From Bacilli bacterium (GTDB lineage Bacteria; Bacillota_I; Bacilli_A; RF39; UBA660): a DNA stretch of 58,718 nt. Location: NCBI GenBank assembly GCA_017512495.1, contig JAFWGF010000009.1, positions 1 to 58,718 on the forward strand. Direction: 5' to 3'. Position numbers and translations under genes: made by a program. Below are positions 42,426 to 52,900 of the stretch, piece after piece. The notes under the pieces are model-generated. The model ran no database searches and had not been told where the DNA came from. It was given only the letters and a program-made list of their open reading frames with translations. Numbering within the stretch: position 1 is the stretch's first letter; every line of letters starts with the position of its first letter.

Positions 42426-43213
42426 ATATAAATTGCTCCACTAGCATTATCTCTTCCTTTAAAAGGAACAATATAATTAGCTAAAAACTTTCTTTTTAAA
42501 CGCTTTGGTACTTTTAAGTTTTGATCAATATAAACAGCTTCTTCAATAATACTATCTAATAGAAAGGTACTAGGCGTTTTTCTAATTAAACTTTTAATCT
42601 TACTATCAGTAATAATATCAGTAACACCATCAGATAATAAAATTAAGATATCATAATCATTATCAATAATAGTAGTTGATACTGTACATAATTCTTTACA
42701 AATACCAACACAAGCAGTAACAATATTATTATTTGAAAAATATCTTAAATCATCTTTCTTTACTTCTCCATATTTATAATACATCCAAACATCTGAATCA
42801 TCTTCAGTTACTTGAATTAATCTTCTATTTCTATAAATATATCCTCTTGAGTCCCCTATATTTATTAATAATGTTTGTTTTTTATTTATTAAAGCTAGTG
42901 TAAGTGTAGTACCTAATTTATCTTCACCATACTTTTTTATTAAATTACTATTTAGTGTTTTTATATACTTAGTTAAAAGTTCACTAACTCTTTCAATATC
43001 ATTTAATTCTTTTATTTCTTTATTTTGGAACCATTTTTCTAATGAATCAGTTACGTAATTAGCAGCTACTTCTCCATGATCTCTACCACCCATACCATCA
43101 GCAACTACTAATAATTTATAATTCTTATTCTTCTTATGAGTAATTGCTAAAGCAGCATCTTCATTTTTTTCTCTAATTAATCCAACATGTGTTTTTATCT
43201 CTAATACTTCCAT
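42413..43213 (-). CDS. PP2C-type serine/threonine protein phosphatase
   Basis: About 266 residues. PP2C motifs: GLIREKNEDA at the N-terminus, LLVVADGMGGRDHGEVAANY (metal-binding Asp/Gly), LLINIGDSRGYIYRNRRLIQ, ILLLSDGVTDIITD and the final GRDNASGAIYI. Housekeeping enzymes of this size are PrpC-like and reverse Ser/Thr kinase action. No kinase gene adjoins, which is unusual, since prpC is normally next to prkC. ATG 43213 follows GGAGCTATTTTT. Confidence 0.9.
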   Translation of the reverse strand: MEVLEIKTHVGLIREKNEDAALAITHKKNKNYKLLVVADGMGGRDHGEVAANYVTDSLEKWFQNKEIKELNDIERVSELLTKYIKTLNSNLIKKYGEDKLGTTLTLALINKKQTLLINIGDSRGYIYRNRRLIQVTEDDSDVWMYYKYGEVKKDDLRYFSNNNIVTACVGICKELCTVSTTIIDNDYDILILLSDGVTDIITDSKIKSLIRKTPSTFLLDSIIEEAVYIDQNLKVPKRLKRKFLANYIVPFKGRDNASGAIYIKEV

Positions 43214-43264
43214 AAAAATAGCTCCAATCACCTTTTTATTATATCATTTTAAGTGTCAAAAAAA

Positions 43265-43296
43265 AATATGCTTTACAGAGTTTACTGTAAAGCAAT
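43265..43296 (-). terminator. Terminator of asnS
   Basis: TGCTTTACAG-TAAACT-CTGTAAAGCA followed by a T-rich run on the minus strand; a 10-bp perfect stem. Confidence 0.85.
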
Positions 43297-43299
43297 ATT

Positions 43300-44682
43300 T
43301 TAAAAATCACAATTTCCTGGAGTTCTTGGATATGGAATAGCATCTCTAATATTATCAATTCCTGTTAAATACATAATTAATCTTTCAAAACCCATTCCAA
43401 ATCCTGAGTGATAACAACCACCATATTGTCTAAGTTTCATATACCACTCCATACCTTCTTTAGACATACCCATTTCATCCATACGTCTATCTAAGACATC
43501 AAAACGTTCCTCTCTTTGAGATCCACCCATTAGTTCACCACTTCCAGGAACTAATAAATCAACAGCTCCAACAGTTTCATTATCATCGTTTAATCTCATA
43601 TAGAAAGCTTTAATATCTTTAGGCCAATTATAAACAAATACTGGACACTTGAATTTTTCTTCAGTTAAATACTTTTCATGTTCACGAGCCAAATCTTCTC
43701 CATATTTTGGTTCAAATTCAAAATCTTTTCCAGATTCAATTAGACATTTAATCGCATCATGATGAGTAATTCTAACTGCTTTTGAATTTACAAAATCAGT
43801 TAATTTCTTTAATAATCCTTTTTCTACAAAATTATCTAAGAAAACTAATTCTTCATGACAATTATCTAAAACATATTTAACAATATATTTTAGTGATTCT
43901 TCCATAATATCCATATCACCATCTAAATCGCAGAAAGCTATTTCAGGTTCAATCATCCAGAATTCATTCGCATGTGTTTTAGTATTAGAATTTTCTGCTC
44001 TAAATGTTGGCCCAAAAGTATAAATCTTTTGATAAGCTAAAGCAAATGTTTCTCCTTGTAATTGTCCAGACACAGTAAGAGATGTTTCTTTTCCAAAGAA
44101 GTCTTTACTATAATCTACTTTTCCATCTTTAGTCTTTGGAAGATTATCTAAATCTAAAGTAGTTACTCTAAACATTTCTCCGGCACCTTCACAGTCAGCA
44201 GCTGTAATAATTGGTGAATGTAAATAAATATAATCATTTTCTTGAAAATACTTATGAATTGCATAAGCTGCCTTACTTCTAATTCTAAATACTGCTTGGA
44301 ACAAGTTAGTTCTAGGACGAAGATAAGCTTGTTCTCTTAAGAATTCACGAGAATGCTTTTTTGGTTGAATAGGATAATCTTCAGGACAATCACCTAATAA
44401 AACAACTTCACTGGCTTGAATTTCAAAATCCTGTTCTTCTTTAGGAGATTTAACTACTTTACCAGTTACTTTAATTGCACTTCCGTTATGAATCTTCTGA
44501 ATTTCATCAAAATCTTTTAACTTATTATCATAAACAATCTGAATTGGTGTAAAGAAAGTACCATCAGAAAAAGAGATGAATCCAAATTCTTTTTGCTTAC
44601 GATGATTCTTAATCCATCCTTCTAAAGTTACTTTTTTACCAATATACTTTTTACTATCTTTAAATAATTCTCTATCTGTCAT
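43300..44682 (-). CDS. asnS: Asparaginyl-tRNA synthetase
   Basis: About 460 residues, a class IIb synthetase. The N-terminal OB fold binds the anticodon (VTLEGWIKNHRKQKEFGFIS). The catalytic core has motif 2 TFRAENSNTKTHANEFWMIE and motif 3 GFGMGFERLIMYLTG. The TFRAENSNT form and GGCYHSGFGMGFER identify AsnRS rather than AspRS. ATG 44682 follows AGAGGGAAGATT. No T-box leader is visible in the short upstream gap. Confidence 0.97.
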   Translation of the reverse strand: MTDRELFKDSKKYIGKKVTLEGWIKNHRKQKEFGFISFSDGTFFTPIQIVYDNKLKDFDEIQKIHNGSAIKVTGKVVKSPKEEQDFEIQASEVVLLGDCPEDYPIQPKKHSREFLREQAYLRPRTNLFQAVFRIRSKAAYAIHKYFQENDYIYLHSPIITAADCEGAGEMFRVTTLDLDNLPKTKDGKVDYSKDFFGKETSLTVSGQLQGETFALAYQKIYTFGPTFRAENSNTKTHANEFWMIEPEIAFCDLDGDMDIMEESLKYIVKYVLDNCHEELVFLDNFVEKGLLKKLTDFVNSKAVRITHHDAIKCLIESGKDFEFEPKYGEDLAREHEKYLTEEKFKCPVFVYNWPKDIKAFYMRLNDDNETVGAVDLLVPGSGELMGGSQREERFDVLDRRMDEMGMSKEGMEWYMKLRQYGGCYHSGFGMGFERLIMYLTGIDNIRDAIPYPRTPGNCDF

Positions 44683-44746
44683 AATCTTCCCTCTTTTCAC
44701 ATCACTCTATTATTTTATATTTTATATTATGTTTTTTCAAGTTGTT

Positions 44747-45901
44747 TTACATAATTCCACTATAATATTTCCAAGAAATTACTCTAATAACTGCTTTATT
44801 AATTGTATCCATTGAGATATTTTTATCTTCAATAGACTTTAATACTTCTTTATACATAGATACAAAATCACTTGTAATTATCATATCATTTCCAGCATTA
44901 ATAGCTAAAGTAGCAGCTTTTCCATCATCAACATAAGCTTTTACAGCATCCATAGCTAAATCATCAGTAATAATAATACCAGTAAAATTCAAAGTGTTTC
45001 TTAATTCATTTATTACTTTTTTACTAAGAGATGCCGGATACTCAGGATCCATACATTTAACTAAATTATGAGCTACTAAAATACTAGGAACATTTTCTTT
45101 AATACCAGCTTCAAATGGAATAAAGTCTTCATTTTTAAACTGTTCATATGGTCTTTCATCAATAGCAATTCCATCATGAGTATCAACATTATTTCCATAT
45201 CCAGGAAAATGTTTTAAACAAGAATTAATCTTACTATCTTTAGCGTACTTAACCATATTTCTAATAAAATCAGCTGTCTCAGTAGCTCCACTACCAAAAG
45301 CTCTTGAATAGATAAAATCATTCTCATTAGTAGAAACATCTGCCACTGGAGCTAAATTTAAATTAAGACCTATTTCTTTTAACAATTCAGCTTTTTCATG
45401 TTCAATACTTTTCAACAATTCATATCCACCCTCTAAATAATATTCTTTAGGGGCTTTAAATTTTTCACTTCTAAACTCTGTAAATTTACTAACTCTAGTA
45501 ACATATCCTCCCTCTTCATCTACTCCAAAAATTAGAGGATATTTATTCATACTATTAACTTTATCTAATTCGCTTCTCATACTTTCTTTAGTATGATTTT
45601 CAAAATCTCTAGCAAACAAAATATAACCACCAGGATTAAAATTACTTAGATACTCTGTATCATTATAAGCATATCTAACTAAAAACAATTGAGCTACTTT
45701 TTCCTCAGTAGTCATTTTATCTACTACTTTAATCGCATCATTATAATACTTTTTAAACATTGATTTTCTTACATCTTCATCCTTCAAAGTTATTACTTTT
45801 TCATCTTTCACTTTTTTCTCATCAACTTTTTCCTTATTAAAATAAAAGTATCCTACTACTCCTAATCCAATTAATAGAATTAGTAAAAATATTTTTTTCA
45901 T
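44747..45901 (-). CDS. Glycoside hydrolase family 3 beta-N-acetylhexosaminidase (NagZ-like)
   Basis: A 384-residue protein. One N-terminal membrane helix (4-20) lacks a lipobox, so it is probably anchored outside. GH3 motifs: FGVDEEGGYVTRVSKF, LNLAPVADVSTN, CLKHFPGYGNNVDTHDG with the acid/base His-Asp loop of NagZ-type enzymes, and the nucleophile Asp in IIITDDLAMDAV. It removes GlcNAc-type sugars from muropeptides during wall recycling. It starts 2 bases past the RluA gene, forming a unit with it. Confidence 0.92.
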   Translation of the reverse strand: MKKIFLLILLIGLGVVGYFYFNKEKVDEKKVKDEKVITLKDEDVRKSMFKKYYNDAIKVVDKMTTEEKVAQLFLVRYAYNDTEYLSNFNPGGYILFARDFENHTKESMRSELDKVNSMNKYPLIFGVDEEGGYVTRVSKFTEFRSEKFKAPKEYYLEGGYELLKSIEHEKAELLKEIGLNLNLAPVADVSTNENDFIYSRAFGSGATETADFIRNMVKYAKDSKINSCLKHFPGYGNNVDTHDGIAIDERPYEQFKNEDFIPFEAGIKENVPSILVAHNLVKCMDPEYPASLSKKVINELRNTLNFTGIIITDDLAMDAVKAYVDDGKAATLAINAGNDMIITSDFVSMYKEVLKSIEDKNISMDTINKAVIRVISWKYYSGIM

Positions 45902-45903
45902 AA

Positions 45904-46758
45904 TTACTCCTTATTCATAATTTTCTTAAATTCATTAGGAATATTTGTTTCAAATAAGATATCTTTTTTCAACTCCGGATAATACATCTTCAGTCTATTA
46001 GCATGTAAGTATAATCTACTTTTATCATCTTTAATATTTCCATATTTGTTATCACCAACTATTGGATGATTCAAATTATTAAAAGCCACTCTTATTTGAT
46101 TCTTTCTACCAGTTTCAATAGTAATATCCACTAAAGAATAATTACTATTTTCTTTAATTACTTTATAGTTAGTAATTGCTTCTTTTCCATCACCATTTCT
46201 AACTGCATAAACTAAATTAATTTTATTCTCTTTTAAATATTCAACAATTCTATCTTCTTTATTTTTTAAATGACCATGAACGACAGCTGTATATTCACGA
46301 AGACTAACATAATCATTCCAGTTTTCTTGTAATTTATTCTTAATTTTTTGATTCTTTGCTAAAACAACTATTCCACTAGTATCCTTATCTAGTCTATGAA
46401 CAATAAATACTTTAGCATTACGATTTTTACTAACTAAATACTCTCTTACTATATGATATAAAGTCTTTTCTTTTTCTTTAGCTGTTGCGATAGTAAGTAA
46501 ACCGCTAGGTTTATTAACAACAATAATATTATCATCTTCAAATAATATATCAAAAGGCAATTCAGCCTTGCCTTTATTATCAGTATCAATAACAATCTTC
46601 ATTCCCGGAACTAATTTATAATTATACTTAGTAGTTTTATTATTATTCACATAAATTGCTCCATGAGTTAAATACTGTTTTATTCTCTTTTTAGGCATAT
46701 CTAAATTATTATATAAATAATCTAGTAACTCACCCTCTTGTTTTACTACTAACTTCAT
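45904..46758 (-). CDS. RluA-family pseudouridine synthase
   Basis: A 284-residue enzyme. An N-terminal S4-like segment (KKRIKQYLTHGAIYVNN) precedes the catalytic domain. The signature is VFIVHRLDKDTSGIVVLAKN with the catalytic Asp, and DITIETGRKNQIRVAFNNLN follows. These enzymes convert uridine to pseudouridine in rRNA or tRNA; the target site cannot be told. The ATG follows AGGAGGAACT. Confidence 0.93.
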   Translation of the reverse strand: MKLVVKQEGELLDYLYNNLDMPKKRIKQYLTHGAIYVNNNKTTKYNYKLVPGMKIVIDTDNKGKAELPFDILFEDDNIIVVNKPSGLLTIATAKEKEKTLYHIVREYLVSKNRNAKVFIVHRLDKDTSGIVVLAKNQKIKNKLQENWNDYVSLREYTAVVHGHLKNKEDRIVEYLKENKINLVYAVRNGDGKEAITNYKVIKENSNYSLVDITIETGRKNQIRVAFNNLNHPIVGDNKYGNIKDDKSRLYLHANRLKMYYPELKKDILFETNIPNEFKKIMNKE

Positions 46759-46771
46759 AGTTCCTCCTTGT

Positions 46772-47467
46772 TTATATTTTTTTTAATACTTTTTCTACTC
46801 CTTCGTCATTATTAGAAGCAGTCTTCTTTTTAGTAATCTTTTTCAAATCATTTGTAGCATTATCAACAACATAATTATGGGGAATATTACTAATCAATGC
46901 TTTATCACTATCATTTCCACCTACTACTAATACTTCATTTAAAGAAATACTATTTCTCAAACTTATTTGGTCTACTCCAGTAAACATACTAATCTTATTA
47001 TTAACAAATTCTAGATATTTTTTATTATTAATTTCTAAAACAGAATAATTTAAGTTAATCTTATCTAATTTATTCAATTCTTCAAGATTAGTTATTTCTA
47101 CTTCTACTTTATAAATATCTTTATCTACTAATTCATTATAAACATTTGCTTCAGTATAATAATATATTTTATAGCCATCAAATAACTGACTAATCTTCTT
47201 TAAATTAGTTAAAGATATTTTCTTTTTAGATAGACATTTATTTTTATTAACATCATAAACATAACTACCATTTAAAGATACAATATAATCTATAAATGGA
47301 AAGTCATGATTATACTCCAATATTTCTGTATAAAATCTATTAGTACAAATACAGAATAATATACCTTTATTTCTAATTCTATCTATTTCTAATACAGTAC
47401 TAGTTGGAATAGCTTCTTCATTATCTATAATAGTATTATAAAAACTACTTACTACCATCTTTATCAT
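46772..47467 (-). CDS. Cof-type HAD-fold protein lacking catalytic aspartates
   Basis: A 231-residue protein aligning with Cof/HAD-IIB phosphatases. MIKMVVSSFYNTIID aligns with the usual IKLIASDMDGTLL; the nucleophile and second Asp are Ser8 and Tyr10, and the Gly is Asn. ILFCICTNR matches the motif II region, and the motif IV GDxxND region is reduced to VVGGNDSDKALI. The fold seems kept (IDYIVSLNGSYVYD), but phosphatase activity is unlikely. It sits between pgi and rluA. A structural or regulatory role is possible. Frame and ribosome site (GGGGGAATAAATATG) are intact, so it is not a broken gene. Confidence 0.8.
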   Translation of the reverse strand: MIKMVVSSFYNTIIDNEEAIPTSTVLEIDRIRNKGILFCICTNRFYTEILEYNHDFPFIDYIVSLNGSYVYDVNKNKCLSKKKISLTNLKKISQLFDGYKIYYYTEANVYNELVDKDIYKVEVEITNLEELNKLDKINLNYSVLEINNKKYLEFVNNKISMFTGVDQISLRNSISLNEVLVVGGNDSDKALISNIPHNYVVDNATNDLKKITKKKTASNNDEGVEKVLKKI

Positions 47468-47492
47468 ATTTATTCCCCCAAATATTATTAAT

Positions 47493-48680
47493 CTATTTTA
47501 AAGATTCTCTTACTTCTTTTTTATAAACTTCTACTCCAGGTTGATTAAATGGTTCTATACCAAATAAATATCCACTAAATGCTGCGCTTAGCATAAAGAA
47601 ATACATTAATGATGAAACATTTTCAATAGTTAATTCATCTAATTCAATCTCTATACACGGAACTCCTCCACTATAATGAGCTCTCATTACTGAATCTAAT
47701 ACTAAATTATTTATTTCACTTAATTTTCTACCATTATAATCAATATAATTATCTACTTTAGTCACTTTAATAAATGTTTCAAAGATAATCTTATTACCTT
47801 CCTGAATAAATTGTCCTAGAGAATGTAAATCTCTAGTATGAACATTAGAACTAGGATAAATACCTACTCCTTCTTTACCTTCAGATTCTCCAAATAATTG
47901 TTTCAACCATTCAGTAAAGTAATTCATATTTTCTTCATAAACACAATAATTTTCTACATATTTATTTTTTTTGAACATACACACTCTAGTAACAGCATAT
48001 TCATAAGCTTGATCTAATAATCTTTTTCCCTTGTAATATCCTTTTACTATTCGATCTAAATCATAATTAATTGCGAGAGGTAATAAATGAGCTGGTGTAA
48101 TAAATGAATATCTTCCTCCGATATCATCAGGTATCTCAAATGATTTATAACCCTCTTCGTTTACTTCTGCACGAAGTGGTCCCTTTTCCTTATCAGTAGT
48201 TATAATAATATGTTTCTTTAATTCTTCACCATATTTTCTTTTCAACAAATCTTTTAACACACCATAAGTAATATTAGTTTCCATTGTACTACCACTTTTA
48301 CTAATAACATTTAAACAGAAATTTTTGTTTTCTAAGTAATTTACTAATTCATCTAAATATTTACTTGATAGAGTTGTTCCGGCATAAATAATCTCAAACT
48401 TAGTATCATTAAAGTAATTTCTAAACATCTTATCAAAAGCATAACTTCCTAAGAAAGATCCTCCAATACCTATTATTACTAAACAATCAAAATTATTTTT
48501 AATATATTTAGCAGTATCTTTTAAATCATTTTTTAATTCTTCACTTATTTCTTTAGTCCATCCAGTCATAGCACTTTGATTAAATTTAGTTAATACTTCT
48601 TCCTTCTTATTTAACAATTCATTATAATCTTTTTCATTTACAAATGAATCAACATAAGTATTAAAATCAAATTTTATCAT
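47493..48680 (-). CDS. pgi: Glucose-6-phosphate isomerase
   Basis: A 395-residue enzyme, shorter than the roughly 450 residues usual in Bacillota. Motifs: VIIGIGGSFLGSYAFD, NVISKSGSTMETNITY, DDIGGRYSFITPAHLLPLA, QLFGESEGKEGVGIYPSS with the catalytic Glu, and FNQPGVEVYKK at the C-terminus with the active Lys region. It interconverts glucose-6-phosphate and fructose-6-phosphate. The missing length appears to be at the N-terminus. The ATG follows GGAGAGTGATTAG. An extended -10 (TGATATAAT, 48704-48712) lies upstream. Confidence 0.96.
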   Translation of the reverse strand: MIKFDFNTYVDSFVNEKDYNELLNKKEEVLTKFNQSAMTGWTKEISEELKNDLKDTAKYIKNNFDCLVIIGIGGSFLGSYAFDKMFRNYFNDTKFEIIYAGTTLSSKYLDELVNYLENKNFCLNVISKSGSTMETNITYGVLKDLLKRKYGEELKKHIIITTDKEKGPLRAEVNEEGYKSFEIPDDIGGRYSFITPAHLLPLAINYDLDRIVKGYYKGKRLLDQAYEYAVTRVCMFKKNKYVENYCVYEENMNYFTEWLKQLFGESEGKEGVGIYPSSNVHTRDLHSLGQFIQEGNKIIFETFIKVTKVDNYIDYNGRKLSEINNLVLDSVMRAHYSGGVPCIEIELDELTIENVSSLMYFFMLSAAFSGYLFGIEPFNQPGVEVYKKEVRESLK

Positions 48681-48713
48681 CTAATCACTCTCCAATTGTC
48701 TTTATTATATCAT

Positions 48714-48737
48714 AAAAAAAGAAGAAAGTCTTCTTCT
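48714..48737 (-). terminator. Terminator of the DnaQ-like gene
   Basis: AGAAGAAGACTTTCTTCTTTTTTT on the minus strand, a short stem with a T tract. Confidence 0.65.
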
Positions 48738-48738
48738 C

Positions 48739-49203
48739 TTATTTATTATTACCTTCATAAATAATAGCTTCATATAATACATCTACCAAATGATTAGTTG
48801 GCTGTATTTTATATTTATCCATTATTTGATTAAATACATCATTATTATATTCCATATTTAAATATGGGTAAATTAATTCCTTAGAATTATCCAATTCCTG
48901 TAGATAATCTAAAGTATAAGTATCTTCAATTATTAATAGAGGATAATCTTCAGCCCATTGTTTAAATTTATTAATTATAAAATAAATATTATCTACATAT
49001 GTAAACATATTTTTATCATAAGAGATAATTCTTTTGATATCTTCATTTTCAATTAATCTATTTTCTACTCTATAATCAAATCTATCTAATAATTTAATTC
49101 CATCTAATTTTAAAGCACTAAGTTGAGCAATAAAACCTTCCCCAGCACTACTATGAGTAGGAATAACTTCTACTATTATATATTTATCTTTTTGTAAATT
49201 CAT
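48739..49203 (-). CDS. Degenerate DnaQ-like exonuclease-fold protein
   Basis: A 154-residue protein. YIIVEVIPTHSSAGEGFIAQ then LSALKLDGIKLLDRFDYRV matches the first strands of DnaQ-type 3'-5' exonucleases. The DxE motif, however, reads EVI, so at least one acidic metal ligand is missing. LLIIEDTYTLDYLQEL fits the second motif region, and TNHLVDVLYEAIIYEG the HxxxxDA helix imperfectly. An inactive relative, perhaps a binding protein, is the likely reading. It sits between the WXG pair and pgi, with TAGGTGATAAAATG at the start. Confidence 0.5.
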   Translation of the reverse strand: MNLQKDKYIIVEVIPTHSSAGEGFIAQLSALKLDGIKLLDRFDYRVENRLIENEDIKRIISYDKNMFTYVDNIYFIINKFKQWAEDYPLLIIEDTYTLDYLQELDNSKELIYPYLNMEYNNDVFNQIMDKYKIQPTNHLVDVLYEAIIYEGNNK

Positions 49204-49227
49204 TTTATCACCTAGACTTATTATAAA

Positions 49228-49256
49228 AAAATTAATTCATTTCTGAATTAATTTTA
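49228..49256 (-). terminator. Terminator of the first WXG100-like pair
   Basis: AATTAATTC-AGAAAT-GAATTAATT followed by TTTTTA on the minus strand, a 9-bp stem. Confidence 0.78.
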
Positions 49257-49264
49257 ATTTAATT

Positions 49265-49591
49265 TTATTTTGTTCCATCAACAACATCTTTAACGGTTTC
49301 AACTGCTGTTTGAGCAACTACATCTGCACCAGCATAAACAGTAGCGGCAATTTTAACTTTACTAGAAAAATCACTACAAGCTTCTTGTAATTCTACAATA
49401 TCTGCTTTGATTGCAGCTAATACTGGGACAATTCTAGTAGCGGCTGTACCTCCCCAAGCAGCTGATCCATCATCTCCTATTTGATTTTGTTGTTGCATAT
49501 AATTATCAATAGGATCATCTAATCTTTTTGATTCATCTACTAAAGCTTCTACAGCTTCCTCTAATGAATTATATACTAATCTTCCGTCCAT
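49265..49591 (-). CDS. WXG100/ESX-size protein (AWGG motif)
   Basis: A 108-residue helical protein. LEEAVEALVDESKRLDDPID is helix 1, SAAWGGTAATRIVPVLAAIK has a Trp-Gly turn at the usual WXG position, and a second helix follows. ESX/WXG100 proteins form helical hairpin dimers exported by type VII secretion. It is 10 bases behind a canonical WXG100 gene, so the two probably form a partner pair. The tail AQTAVETVKDVVDGTK is not a typical export signal (YxxxD/E). No secretion-machine gene is in the window. Confidence 0.7.
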   Translation of the reverse strand: MDGRLVYNSLEEAVEALVDESKRLDDPIDNYMQQQNQIGDDGSAAWGGTAATRIVPVLAAIKADIVELQEACSDFSSKVKIAATVYAGADVVAQTAVETVKDVVDGTK

Positions 49592-49601
49592 AATATTCCT
49601 C

Positions 49602-49913
49602 CTAACCTCTCATTATACCAACATTTTCTTGTTCTGCATCAGCATAATTGTTAGATACTTTTTCCACTGTTGGACCTAACTCCTCTAATTCTTGTAAATG
49701 CCTTTCTAATCTTGGTTCAATATTAGCAAACTTTTCTAAAAAAGCAGTGCTTGCATCACCTTTCCAAGAGTCATTACTTGTTACTTGATTAACTGTATTT
49801 TTCATTTGTGTAAAAATAGTTCTAACATCAGCAGCTATTTGAGTAAATCTATTACCAACGCCTGATAATGCTGATGTATCAACATTTAAAGTTCCTGTAC
49901 CTCTATCTGCCAT
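49602..49913 (-). CDS. WXG100 protein
   Basis: A 103-residue protein of typical ESAT-6 size. The W-K-G turn lies in SNDSWKGDASTAFLEKFANI, flanked by two helices (IAADVRTIFTQMKNTVNQV and EPRLERHLQELEELGPTVEK). The tail NNYADAEQENVG contains Y-x3-E, as in type VII export signals (YxxxD/E). The ATG follows GAGGAGGAGATACA. It is probably exported as a complex with the neighbouring AWGG protein by a system encoded elsewhere. Confidence 0.88.
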   Translation of the reverse strand: MADRGTGTLNVDTSALSGVGNRFTQIAADVRTIFTQMKNTVNQVTSNDSWKGDASTAFLEKFANIEPRLERHLQELEELGPTVEKVSNNYADAEQENVGIMRG

Positions 49914-49968
49914 TGTATCTCCTCCTCTATTTTCATTTTAATATAATTATTAAACATATTCAAGCAAC

Positions 49969-49997
49969 TTTACACTATAAACTATTATACGTGTAAA
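49969..49997. repeat. Inverted repeat at the glucan-synthase gene end
   Basis: TTTACAC (49969-49975) and GTGTAAA (49991-49997) flank 15 bases containing a TATAAT-like sequence. It lies between the glucan-synthase stop and the WXG100 gene. There is no T tract; it could be an operator for the WXG pair or chance. Confidence 0.35.
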
Positions 49998-52900
49998 CTA
50001 CTTAGTAATATGTACAACAACATGATGTTCTTTTTTATCATTACTTAAACTAATATTACTTCTTACTTTTTTACCATCTAATTCTATTGATTCCTTACTA
50101 TTCTTATTAACTTCAATATTATAAGTAGTATCTAAATAAGTATAAACAGCTTTATAACCATCCCAAGCAATTGGCAATCTAGGATTTATTTCTAACTTAT
50201 CTCCTAGCTTTTTAATACCTAAAATCTCTTCAATTCCAACTTTATAGAACCAACCAGCTGAACCAGTATACCATGTCCAACCTCCTCTGCCTGGGAAGTA
50301 TTCAGATGAATAAATATCTGCCGCTATTACATAAGGTTCTACTTTATACTTCTCAACAGATTGAGAATTTTTAGTTCTATTAATTGGATTAATCATTTGA
50401 TAATAACGATAGGCACGATCATGATATCCAGCTTTTATTAAAGCCATTAAATACCAAGCAACCGCATGAGTATATTGTCCACCATTTTCTCTAATTCCTC
50501 TTGGATAACTCATAATATATCCAGGATTATTTAAAGATTTTGCAAAAGGTGGAGTAAGTAATTTAACTATTTTGTTCTTATTATCTACTAATTGTTCTTC
50601 AACAGAAGTAATAACCTTTTGAGCTCTATCTTTAGGAGCTACACCACTTAAAATTGAAAAACTTTGAGAAATTAAATCGATTTTACATTCAGTATTTTCA
50701 TGGCTACCTAACTTATCACCATTATCGAAGAATGCCCTTAAATAGTAATTACCATCCCATGTTTTTTTATTTAAGTTATCTTTTAAATTACTATTAAATT
50801 CAACATATTCAGAAATGTCAAACTTAGTATCATATTTCTTCATCATAGTAATAAACATATCAATAACATTATATAAGAAGAATCCTAGCCAAACACTTTC
50901 TCCTTTACCTTTAATACCGACAAGATTCATACCATCGTTCCAATCTCCTCCACCCATTAAAGGTATTTTATGTTTACCTAAACCATTCATAGATAATTCT
51001 AATGATTTTAAACAGTGGTCTAAAAGTGATACTTTTTTATCAGAATAACTAAATACCATTCCTTTTTCATGTTCATAATCACTTAGTTTTTCACCTAAAA
51101 CAAAAGGTATTTTCTCTTTTAAAATATCATAATCACCAGTAGTATTAATATAATTAATAGTTGCATAAACTAACCATAAGAAATCATCTTTATATCTACT
51201 TCTTAAACCAAAATGATTAATTTCATGCCACCAATGAAGAACATCTCCTTCTTCAAATTGATGAGCTGCATTTATTAATATCTGACGTCTAGTATATTCT
51301 GGATTTACTAAGACAATATTCATTGCATCTTGTAATTGATCACGATAACCAAAGGCTCCACTTACTTGATAGAATCCAGCTTTAGCTAAAATTCTAGCTG
51401 AAAGCGTTTGATATAAATACCAACCATTAACTACATAATCAAAGCTCTCATCTGGTGTTTTAACTTGAACAGTACTTAATGTTTTAAGCCATTTTTCTTT
51501 TACAGCTTTCAACTCTCTCTTACAATTGTTTACATCAGTAAATTGTTTAATTAAACTTAAATTTTCTTTATCACTCTTACTGCAACCCATTGTAAAGACA
51601 ATAGTTTTTTCTTCTTCAGCTTTCAAATCAACATTAACTACGATATTTTTAATTAGTATTTTATTACACTCAGCATGACTTATCTTATTTGATGAAGACA
51701 TAAATACATTTATATCACCATAATTAATACTATAAACATTTCGCATTTTCAAATAATTGTCTGCTCCCATAAACTCTGTAAGAATATGTCTAGATGTCTT
51801 TTCTTCAAAATTACCAAAATTAGGATTAATCCAGAATTCAACATCTACTTTAGTATCTTTTTTATGTTTATTTTTTATCTTCATTAAATAGATTTTAGCA
51901 GTAGCTTCTGCTGCTACAAATTCAGTTATTTCATGTTTAAAATCATCTGTTTCACTTTCTAAAACACTATAACCAAATCCATGAGTACATTTTTCAGGAT
52001 CAAATAATTTACCATTAAATTTAAATCCTTCACTTTGATCATTAATAACTGTTTCATTTGTCCATGAAGATATTTTAAATTCTCCAGAATTATAAGCATA
52101 TGTATATCCACAACCATTATTAGTAATGATAGTACCAAAGTTCTCATTAGCAATTACATTACTCCATGGCATTGGAGTATTTTTATTATAGATAACATAT
52201 TCTTTACCATTACTTTTGAAGCCACCATAACCATTATCTAAAATAAGCTTTTCTTTTTTATCATCATTAACATTTACTTCTCTGCTAACTGGCTGATACT
52301 CAGTAATAGTATTATTTTTCTGTAAATCTTCAACCGCTTCTTTTAGACTAATATGATTATCAACAATAAATCTTAATCTAGGAACAATATCCAATAAACT
52401 TTGATCTTCCTTAGTTATATCACTACCATTAATTACAGTAATACTTCCTGGAGTATGATAAAAACTATTCAAAGTATACATACGATACTTTTCTTCTTTA
52501 ACAGTCTTTTCAATAATATCAGCATATTGTCCTTTTTCTTTATTAATAATTATTACATCTACAAAGATTGATTTATTCTTGAAATATTCAAATGCTTTTA
52601 ATATCTCATTAATAAAACTCATACCACTAATATCAGTAATCTCAGCAGTAATAATTGGTCTATCTCCACTAATACCATATTTCCATAAACCTGTTTGACC
52701 TAAAGCATTTTTTCTTAAATAACTCATTCTTTCTTCAGAAACTGAAATTCTAGTCGTTTGATATAAATAATTAAGCATTATGTTAAATGTTCTCATCATA
52801 TCTCCCGATAGATTCATATTCTTAGTATTAATATTATTCATTAAACTAGATACTAAGAATGCTCTTTCTAATTCATAAGTAGTATCATAGCTACTAACAA

